NCBI RefSeq assembly: GCF_001949145.1
Contig: NW_019091468.1
Coordinates: forward strand, 77,145 to 94,317
Source of the DNA: Acanthaster planci
Taxonomy: Eukaryota; Echinodermata; Asteroidea; Valvatida; Acanthasteridae
Reading direction: 5' to 3'
Length of the DNA stretch: 17,173 bases
Shown one piece after another: positions 1 to 7,259 of the stretch (the stretch's first letter is position 1; each line of letters starts with the position of its first letter). The notes beneath the pieces were generated by a model. It worked only from the letters and a program-made list of their open reading frames with translations, ran no database searches and had not been told where the DNA came from. A program made the translations under genes and the position numbers.

Positions 1-203
1 AAAAAAACAGCTTGCGATTTGGGTCAGGACGGAGGTCTTGCGGTGGTCTTGTCATGGTCTTAAATGGGTCTCGACTTCAACACTCTATCCAACATAATTG
101 TATCTGAGTGTCGGTGGCAAAGCAACCCATTTTTGACATTCTGGAATTTCACAGAAAATTGTTACTCATCTAAAATCCACTTACATTCCTGTTTCATCTG
201 CAG

Positions 204-1419
204 GCATCTGCGGCTGGTTTTGTTTCCCGTGCTACGAGTGTTACATAGCATCTAAGATGGGCGAGAATTGCTGCACGCCCTGTTGCCTCTGCAACGCCAC
301 TCTGGTCATGAGATCCTACCTCCGTGGACGCCATAACATCCAGGTGAAAACACCAGGTGGAACGCGATCCAGTTGATCACTCGATAGTACTGCGCAGTGG
401 ACACCTTTTCTGAATACCAACACTGCATATTTTCATAAATGAGCTATTTCGGTATTCCAACAGCGCATGACCAATACAAGGCTTTTCGGGAATCTGTCCC
501 ATCAGCGCGGCCATACGCAAACTTACGCGCGGGCTTTGTTCCCGAAAGAACTTAGCTTTATGAAATACTGAACTGCCTCATTATGTGCTAATTAGCGAGG
601 AGTTTTAATCATATTCTTTTACAATTCAACACACAGCGCAAACTTGCTTTGAGTGTCCTTAAATAAAAGCGGAGACAAGGCTTATCATTTTTAAAGAAAA
701 AAAAATTAAAATCGCACGAAGAATCTCGATTAGCTTGGGTTCTTTAAGATACCCGAAGAAAGCCTGAGATGTGAGATGAAAAAGGTGTTCTGAGGTCAGA
801 GATGGGGTTGGGTTGCTTTCACAATACAGAAGGGGGTACCAGTGTATCACTCAAAATCCTTGATTCAGAAGCAATCAAGAATTCGACAGTTGAAAGGTTG
901 GATATCGAATAGGAACATTGTACCCTGTGCCTGGGGCCTACAAACTGTGTTAGGGCCCACAAAAACTTGAGATCCCACAAAAAACCACAAGAAGCCACTT
1001 TACTCTGAAGCACAAACGCAAATGTCAGGAACATTTCAAATCTCTTTAAATCGGGATTTTCAAATTAAGGGGAAAGCTANCCTCTAGCCCTGTATAACCA
1101 ACTCACTGCGTAGAATCGTTGGTGGCACCGTAAGATGCGTATTCGAGGTCTGCCCTACCATTGCGGCCCTCATCGGACTCGAGAGCAGGCTTTGTTCCCG
1201 AAAGACCTTTCTTTTTGGAATTATCGAACTGGCTCGTTAAAGCTTAAAAATATTGGTCTAGTACCCTATAGCCTTCACTTTTTCATCAACACGTGCTCCT
1301 TTCCCTTCCAGGGCTCCCTGTCCGGTGATGCTTGCACGACGTGCTGGTGCCCCTCTTGCGTTCTGTGCCAGATTTCCCGCGAGATGGACAACATTAAGAA
1401 GGGTCTTGCTGCGGCGTAA
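204..1419 (+). CDS. PLAC8-family cysteine-rich protein, last two exons (5' partial)
   Basis: Two coding exons are visible: 204-343 and 1312-1419, with intron 344-1311 (acceptor CAG at 201-203, donor GTGAAA at 344, acceptor CCAG ending 1311, stop TAA 1417-1419). The first exon begins with two bases of a split codon, so at least one upstream exon lies off the left edge. The joined exons give 81 residues, against about 110 for typical PLAC8 proteins, so roughly 30 N-terminal residues are missing. The visible part starts GICGWFCFPCYECYIASKMG and contains the cysteine clusters CCTPCCLC, then TCWCPSCVLCQISREM near the C-terminus. These match the C-terminal PLAC8 signature (CxxCxxCQ followed by a basic/acidic tail). 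Family members include placenta-specific 8/onzin, cornifelin and plant FW2.2-like proteins; roles vary and the exact one here cannot be told. The stop codon lies inside the 8 bp target duplication of a MITE, so that element would form the start of the 3'UTR. Confidence 0.9.
344..1311 (+). other. Intron of the PLAC8-family gene
   Basis: The 968 bp intron has canonical GT and AG ends. It holds an imperfect direct repeat: a stretch beginning near 533 (GGCTTTGTTCCCGAAAGA) recurs near 1189, with similar sequence continuing for about 45 bp after each copy (GAACTGCCTC versus GAACTGGCTC). The single undetermined base (n at 1080) lies here. No conserved coding sequence is seen on either strand. Confidence 0.75.
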
Positions 1420-1680
1420 AGGCACGGACGTACATAAAAAAAAACTGGACTTGCAACGCCTTTGTATGAAAAAGAAGCCAACCAGCGGCCATTTTACCGA
1501 GCCGAATACAAAAGCGTGGGCGGTTCCCTTCTATTGACGCCAGGAAGAACAACGGTGGGCATTGCCGGAAAAGCTTTGTATTCGGCTCGGAAAAATGGCT
1601 GCGGGTTGATTCAATGACTCTATAAGCTGATTAAGGGCATTGCGAGTCCAGATTTTATTATACACGTCCGTGCGTAGAGG
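1415..1680. mobile_element. hAT-like foldback MITE at the PLAC8 stop codon
   Basis: The element proper is 1423-1672 (250 bp). The left end reads CACGGACGTACATAAAA. The right end, reverse-complemented, reads CACGGACGTGTATAATAAAA, and both continue into CTGGACT(T/C)GCAA. Inner arms at 1486-1515 and about 1573-1603 are also inverted copies (GGCCATTTTACCGAGCCGAA on the left). Flanks are CGTAAAGG (1415-1422) and CGTAGAGG (1673-1680), an 8 bp target duplication with one mismatch. An 8 bp duplication with ends starting CA is the hallmark of hAT transposons. There is no transposase reading frame, so this is a non-autonomous copy. Classification to hAT is inferred from the ends and the duplication length only. 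Confidence 0.8.
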
Positions 1681-3024
1681 CTTAAGGCATGCACGCGCAT
1701 CAACTCTTGGACGCTGAAGGCTTCATTTGCCCCCCCCCTCGTCAGAATACAAAGGCGCCATTTGTCCACATTCTTAGGTAGTGCTTCCACTTCTTAAAAT
1801 TGGAATTCCTGAAGTTGCCGTTCTTCCTCGTTTTTTTCTGAAATAATTAGCATTTGAATTCGCAATGTTAACCGTGCAGTTGATTTTCTTCCCCGTCTGT
1901 TGTCTCTGTTCTAAATTCAAGGAACTTAGCTGGGCTACATCATATCATTTTCCTCTGCACTTGTTTTCATAGTTTAATTAATGCAGCTGAGACTTTTGTA
2001 AAACATGGTTTGTAAATTAGAAGCCACAACTGCGGTGGTACTATATTCAGATTTACATAAATTTTGTTTTCATTATTCTTGAAATTTAGAATCTAATTTT
2101 TTTTTCCAGATTCCCTGAAATATTTCATTTCCTTAGGGATTTTATCAGGACGTGAACATTTTCTTGAAATAAAGACATTTCCTGAAACGTGGAAACGCAG
2201 CTGATACGAATACCTCTGCTTTGCTTTCAACTTCAATTTAATTCATTGCCCGCCATGATTTTGAAAATCCTGTAATGTTTGGTATCTCTTGTGTTTAAAG
2301 GAGCGAAAAATAAAACAAACTTTAACATGCAAAGTATACAAATAATTTGTTATTAATTTATTGGCAAGTTAATTAAATCATATGGTGAATGTAACCTTTT
2401 CCCATGAGGAAAACACCGTATCTTACCCCACAGTTATGTAGTTTTGATTTTTAGAGCTAGTTGTAACATAATTGTCATAGTTACTGAGTAATTTCCTCCT
2501 AACACTTTCAAGCATGCTTGCCAACGTCAAGTTTTTTTTCTGTTGCTGATGGGTCAGAGTGACGCACTGAATTTGTCTTAGCTTAGCATAGCCTTCTTAC
2601 CATTACTTCATAAGGGTTTGAGATTCGGGGATCTGTGTTTTATTAAGTTCGTTATGGACTTTCTAGGGCAAATATTCCATGAAAATGTAGCATATACACA
2701 ACCAACTGAAAAGAATGAACGCATATTGCAACAGCTCTCAAATTCCTCATACCTTTCTTAAGGTCTCGAGGCATGTGGGACTCGTAATCTTTGACGTAGC
2801 TTAATTGTATTTGGTTCGTTACACCTGTGAAAATGCACCCACAGTGATCGCTTTAAAACAATTCCAAATAAATATAAAGCTGTTATTGCTTGATTACCTC
2901 GAACCGACGGGATTTCGGGCTTCTACTGAAGTCATTGTTATACAATTCTCTGTCGAGCAACCTCGTCCTTAGTGGTTACTTATTTCCAGCATAGTAACCG
3001 CTGGAAAGGAAACTTTCCTGTATC
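1681..3024. other. Intergenic stretch, AT-rich, no gene seen
   Basis: About 1.3 kb between the two hAT-like elements. It is AT-rich with a C-run near 1730 and several AATAAA motifs. Reading frames are short and show no recognisable domain. The first part probably belongs to the PLAC8 3'UTR. Confidence 0.6.
2168..2173 (+). terminator. Candidate polyadenylation signal (AATAAA) for the PLAC8-family gene
   Basis: This is the first AATAAA downstream of the PLAC8 stop that I noted; another occurs at 2309-2314. Either would give a 3'UTR of roughly 0.75-0.9 kb that includes the MITE. The motif is frequent in AT-rich DNA, so the assignment is weak. Confidence 0.25.
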
Positions 3025-3278
3025 CACAGATGTCATATAAAAGTCTGGACTTGTTTTTGTCCCAAATGAAGCAACCGACGGCCATTTTACCGTGCCGAAT
3101 TGCTGATTTTATGAGCGAATCTCGTTTGGCCTGACAAAAGTGAGCAGGTCTTCCTATTACCATTGTATTCAGCATGGTAAGATGGCCGCCGGTGGCTTCA
3201 AATACCTCCGCATGCAGATTAAGGGATTTCGGGTCCAGGTTTTTTTATTTAAATGTGAAGTACGTCCGCGCCTGTGTT
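3017..3278. mobile_element. Second, diverged copy of the hAT-like MITE family
   Basis: The element proper is about 3025-3270 (246 bp). Its left end CACAGATGTCATATAAAAG followed by TCTGGACTTG, and its right end (reverse complement CGCGGACGTAC, then CCTGGACCCG), match the ends of the 1423-1672 element. The inner segment GACGGCCATTTTACCG (near 3075) and its inverted partner near 3177-3195 match the inner arms of that copy. Flanking 8-mers CCTGTATC (3017-3024) and CCTGTGTT (3271-3278) agree at 6 of 8 positions, as expected for an old 8 bp target duplication. The arms are more decayed than in the first copy, so this insertion looks older. Confidence 0.7.
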
Positions 3279-3801
3279 CAAACAATCCCCTCCTCTCCAT
3301 TTTGATCTCAATTAGAAAAAAAAAGTGATACTCCGCGTTGGTTGAATGAGACGTAAACTTCTTATCTTTGAAAACCGCACTCCCTGATCCACAACCGTAC
3401 TCCCCGCGAAGATTGACTCTTTTCAAGGTTAATACCACACACTGTTTGCTGATTAAAAGCACGATCAGGCGCCAACCTACTTTTCCTGAAAATGCACATC
3501 TACAATTTTGGGATATGGAAATGATCTAATTCCAGGGCGAGAGCCGTGTGACTACTCGACATTGCGGGAACGAGGTTATCCGCTGGCCTTTCTGCCCAGA
3601 TGCTAGTTTTGGCTCAAGACACGGAGGATTAACAGTGGATTGTAGACTTTTTAGTTTACCCACTGACGGCACGATCAGCGTTTTCTGCGGCTTGTCTGTT
3701 CTCAGACGAGAAATTACTGTCACATTGTCAAAAAACACTCTTGTGCGAAGACACCTAATTTGGATTTTCGTCGTACATTACCTCGATGCTGAAATTAGCT
3801 T
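3279..3801. other. Gap between the diverged MITE and SOUL gene A stop codon
   Basis: Probably includes the 3'UTR of SOUL gene A, which is transcribed leftward from 3801. I found no AATAAA (TTTATT on the plus strand) in this interval. The nearest is 3244-3249, inside the diverged MITE. Overlapping open frames on both strands around 3526-3859 have no recognisable domain. Confidence 0.5.
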
Positions 3802-5910
3802 CTATGTGAAGAACCAGATCTCATTGTGTCGGTTGGTCACAACGAACGGACTGCTGTAGCCGGCTGTGTAGTAGAAGCCCTCGTCGTAGTGTTGGCTGGC
3901 GTTCAAAGCTTTCGCCAGAGCTTCGGCTTCCGCCAAGGACTTCTTCTCATTTGAGAAGCCACCGTAAGACCTGTCCAAACAGATTCATTTTTTCTTCGTG
4001 TATTGGATAACAAGGAATGGACATGGGGGTAAAAGTCGCTGTTTCCACGGCACTATTGGCTTACAGTTTCGAGTGAAACAGAAAATTCGGTGATTTGTTA
4101 TCGAAAAGAAGAGCGAGAAAAGAAAAAAGAGTGGATTACAGACAGCCCGAACTTATTACCAAGGAACTGTTTCAAGTCCCTTATCGCTCGAGGAAAACGT
4201 TGTAAAGCAGCACACGGGTACATGCAATGCCTTTGCAGATTTTGAGCAAGTCAATAAGAGCCCTGAACGCCAGGGACTGGATCTCACGTCTCTCGTTTGA
4301 TGACAGCCTCTTTTAAATTATTTTATTACCCACAACCTGGACTCTCGTGGACATTCATTTTTGAAAATCCCACCGTCATTATTATACCTGACATACGCTT
4401 GATGTGGTGGCATGGTGGACACGAAAACCGAACTGTCCGAGGGCAGGGGAGGGTTCGGTTGCAACTCGAAGGGGACCATGAATGAAACGGTGAAGTTCTC
4501 GATGGGGTCTGGCCCCTGGCCAGGCATAACTCGGATGATCATCGGTGCGGTCATTGCAATCTTCCTTTCTGCCAAGAAAACGCGCAAACGGGCATAGTGT
4601 AACAAACCTTTCTCTGCAACTAGCAAGGTGGGAAAGTTTTGTTACAAACCAGTTAATGAAAGTCAGTGATCCTTGCGTTTTTATGCGAGCAGAATCGTTT
4701 TCAAAGAAAAATTCGCGTATAAGTTGGAGAAAGCTTCCTGGCGACCACATAGGTTCACGCCTTTTTTGAAGTGTAATGAAAAAAGTCCCGGGTCAGATTG
4801 ACCCAGCATTGGGTCCCAATCGGTGTGACCCTTTTCTGGGTGAAAATGTGACCCCCTTTTGGGTCATATTTGACCCTTTCTGGGTCATAATTTTATTTGA
4901 CTCCTTCTGGGTCATAATTTGACCCGGAAAAGGGTCATACCGAATTGGACCCAATTCTGGGACAATCTGACCCGGGAATTTTTTAGGGTGTAGTGTTTGA
5001 CAATAATGTCGGGTTGGGATTCTAGAATTTATAATGTCTGAAGGAGAATCCCGCCTTTTTAAAATTTTGATTTAAGCTAGGAGAACACAACCCTCTTGAA
5101 GACTTTAAACTGAACACTGATGTCTAATTCTGCATTAGGACTTAAATTGAACTTTTCTTTCAACGAAATTTAGTCTCTGTCTGATTTCAGGAATCTTTGC
5201 ACAAATCGCTTCCTAATGCAAAGTGAATGTGTCTTTTACGTACTTTCTGAGTTGTTACCGCTTATGTATTTGAAGAGCTTGTCAAAGCCCTGCTCCGATG
5301 CCGCCATATAGTCAACACCAGCAATGGTGGTGCTGACCCACATCGACAACGCGTAAGTCCTCTTCTCGTAATCCTGCGAACCCCCAAAATTACATGTCAG
5401 CTTGGCGTTAGGGTAAATACAAAAGCATTAGAAGAAGGAATCAGGCGGGATACTAGACCTAAATCAGAATGTAACATGATGCAGCTGTTGGCCACGGGTC
5501 ATTTCACGTTCAGTACAGTTGATTTTGCTGACACCCTCGTCCAAGGTCCATTAGTCAGTAAACCTAATTAGACCTTCATCGTGTATTTTCAAGTTGATGG
5601 AAGCTTAGCACGAATGCCACAATGTATCGCGGGCCATTTACCGCGCTAACTTCGGTGTAAGTAATTCATTCCAAGCAAAGCATTATTACGAGCGATAAGG
5701 GCTTTGCATTGATAAATGGATTTAAGAGTATTTTTTTCAGACGTGTACTTAAAACAGGTTTTAATTGCTCACGCCTACCTTTGTTCGATAATCGGTGGTG
5801 AATTTTGGGCACTCCAGCTGTCTGCAGAAAGCGGGCTCCCCGGCTACGAGCCTAAACTCGCACGACCCGGTCAGTAGAACGAGCACAATAATTCCCTTCA
5901 TAACACCCAT
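3802..5910 (-). CDS. Secreted SOUL/HEBP2-like heme-binding family protein, gene A
   Basis: Four coding exons on the minus strand: 5910-5779 (132 bp), 5373-5244 (130), 4568-4388 (181) and 3970-3802 (169, stop TAG at 3804-3802). All junctions are GT-AG and the total of 612 bp gives 203 residues, close to vertebrate HEBP2 (205). Residues 1-24 form a signal peptide (MGVMKGIIVLVLLTG core), with likely cleavage before EPAF, so the protein should be secreted. SOUL-domain landmarks follow: MWVSTTI, GFDKLFKYISG, KIAMTAP, VPFELQPNPP, then FYYTAGYSSPF and RHNEIWF at the C-terminus. N112 (NFT), N171 (NAS) and N84 (NNS) are glycosylation sequons. Cysteines 29 and 34 lie just after the signal. SOUL proteins bind heme or related tetrapyrroles, but the histidine proposed as heme ligand in vertebrate SOUL is Thr50 here (EKRTY versus IRHY). 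Intron 2 carries a GGGTCA-rich inverted-repeat element. The ligand is unknown. Confidence 0.95.
4569..5243 (-). other. Intron 2 of SOUL gene A
   Basis: Donor GTACGTAA follows exon 2 at 5243, and acceptor TTGGCAG precedes exon 3 at 4569. The middle holds the GGGTCA-rich inverted-repeat element at about 4772-4993. The rest is AT-rich and I see nothing else in it. The equivalent intron of gene B (8284-8624) is 341 bp against 675 bp here, so the element accounts for much of the difference. Confidence 0.8.
4772..4993. mobile_element. Inverted-repeat MITE-like element packed with GGGTCA/TGACCC hexamers
   Basis: The two halves are inverted copies over about 80 bp per arm. From the left: TCCCGGGTCAGATTGACCCA, then GCATTGGGTCC and GGTGTGACCCTTTTCTGGGT. 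From the right, reverse-complemented: TCCCGGGTCAGATTGTCCCA, then GAATTGGGTCC and GGTATGACCCTTTTCCGGGT. Eleven exact GGGTCA or TGACCC hexamers occur, starting at 4790, 4799, 4826, 4849, 4861, 4871, 4882, 4909, 4920, 4932 and 4968. Outer ends are A-rich (AAAAAAG, AAAAAATT) and the exact boundaries and target duplication are unclear. It lies within intron 2 of SOUL gene A. No coding capacity. Confidence 0.75.
5374..5778 (-). other. Intron 1 of SOUL gene A
   Basis: Donor GTAGGCGTGAGC at 5778 and acceptor TTCGCAG ending 5374. The 405 bp hold no recognisable feature apart from a short GC-rich patch near 5625-5655 (GGGCCATTTACCGCGC) that faintly resembles the inner arm of the hAT-like MITEs; I do not call it a copy. 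Confidence 0.7.
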
Positions 5911-5915
5911 GACAT

Positions 5916-6041
5916 CTACGTTACAATGGTCAACTTCAAGTTGTGAATGTTACAGGGAAAGGTGAGGCAAAACGCGGGGATGAACACAACTGGAAACACG
6001 TGCTGCGGCGAGGCCAGTGCCACTCTCAACAAGGTACTCAC
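5916..6041 (-). other. Probable 5'UTR intron of SOUL gene A
   Basis: A strong donor GTGAGTACC begins at 6041. An acceptor TAG lies at 5918-5916, leaving the 5 nt ATGTC before the start codon at 5910. Gene B shows the same arrangement (acceptor CAG, then AAGTC, then ATG), which is the main support. There is no transcript evidence. Confidence 0.5.
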
Positions 6042-6210
6042 TCGCGGAAGTTGAAGAAGTCTGTAGATCGCTGATTTCGTTAAAATTCTGACAAAACCCA
6101 CAGTAGGAAGGGACTTGGATAGCCCGTACATTGGACCTTCATTAGTCTCCTAATCTGTTGGTTGTCGAAATTAGGGTACCGTATGACGGATGGTGTGCAG
6201 CTTTTGTGAG

Positions 6211-6275
6211 CGGCAAAACTTTGACCTCTGTGAGCAAACAATGAGCTGCTTCTTTGTGCCATGCATAACTGTCAT
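6211..6275 (-). promoter_or_regulatory. Upstream block of SOUL gene A shared with gene B, DR1-like motif
   Basis: On the minus strand this block contains AGGTCAAAGTTTTGC (6227-6213). It aligns with the block upstream of gene B at 10048-10110: GGTCAAAGTTT, a CATTG-type segment, a TTTG-rich stretch and CAGTTAT are shared in the same order. It lies about 300 bp upstream of the ATG and about 170 bp before the inferred 5'UTR donor. AGGTCAAAGTTTG resembles a direct repeat of nuclear-receptor half-sites with one spacer base (HNF4/RXR type). Function is inferred from conservation between paralogs only. Confidence 0.5.
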
Positions 6276-7259
6276 AATTGCTGATCAGAACTGTCTTTTG
6301 GTGAATTGTAAACTTGTGATATTTCAAGTCAAGTGAAAAAAGGAATATGATGGTGTTGTAAAACCTGGTCTTCAGTTTTCTGGTGAAGTTGTGTGAAAAC
6401 TGTTAAAGTGAGGGGGTAAAACAGAGCAGAACGCAACGGCAGCAAACTGGCAACGTATTTGATGATGATTGGCGTTTCCAATAACCCCCCCCCCCCGCCC
6501 AAAAGTCCACGGAAATCCTGAACATTATTATCTTTCGGCGAACACGTGTAGTTTTTCCTTCTGTGCTTCCTACTGCGCAAACACCCTTGGAGGGTCATAA
6601 ACGTGCAGGCGTAGTGTTGGTATAGGCAACAATTTAGCCTGAGGGCGGGCGCGGTTTTTTCATGTATACGTGTGCATATATTCACGCAGTGATTGGATAT
6701 GACAGCGTTTGCCGTTGCTTTTATGTGAGAATTGTCACAATTAACCATTCAAATTAAATGTACCATGTTTATCATTGGTGGGAACCGCTTTATTCCAGTT
6801 TCATTAGCTAATATCAAAAAGGTAACAATGGATATAATTTACATTATTATTTAACATACCATTATGCAAGCCTACTTTGATCTGTATAAAGTTCTTATAA
6901 TCATTATAATGGTGCTTCTGGCCAGTACCACAGTCTGTATCAATGTGTGATTATAAACTCAAAGCTGAAGAGAATTAACTGAAATAACAAATAAGATCTC
7001 TCGATATGAATGTGACATGAATGTGAGATTTCTGAGGCCTTGTGGCCTAAATAATGATCGTGATTCTGGGCTTTGCATAGTGTTTAATTCTGAACATAAT
7101 TCCCAAATGAAGCTACACTTTAAGCAAGGAGCAGATCCTAAACAAAAAGTTAGCTAGTCTCGATTAACAAGATTAAGAAGAGAATGCCATGAGTTATCGA
7201 AGATCAATTCACGCGACCGTCCGCTGTCGACTTTGCCACCTGGATGCTGGAGTTCCTTT
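6276..7259. other. Intergenic stretch between the two SOUL genes
   Basis: About 1 kb with no recognisable coding sequence. It includes a C-run near 6486-6495 and AT-rich DNA from 6740 to 6960. The part next to 7259 should be the 3'UTR of SOUL gene B; the nearest AATAAA on the minus strand that I noted is at 6794-6789. A long minus-strand open frame near 6329-6748 has low-complexity composition and no domain. Confidence 0.6.
6789..6794 (-). terminator. Candidate polyadenylation signal for SOUL gene B
   Basis: AATAAA on the minus strand (TTTATT on the plus strand), about 470 bp after the stop codon at 7260. Position is plausible but there is no independent support. Confidence 0.25.

Noticed and set aside
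3526-3859. Open frames of 70 and 103 residues on opposite strands
   Set aside because: They overlap each other and the last SOUL exon, have no recognisable domain and no splice or codon-use support.
6329-6748. 139-residue minus-strand open frame
   Set aside because: It crosses a C-run giving a glycine stretch, has no domain, and lies in the gap between the SOUL genes.
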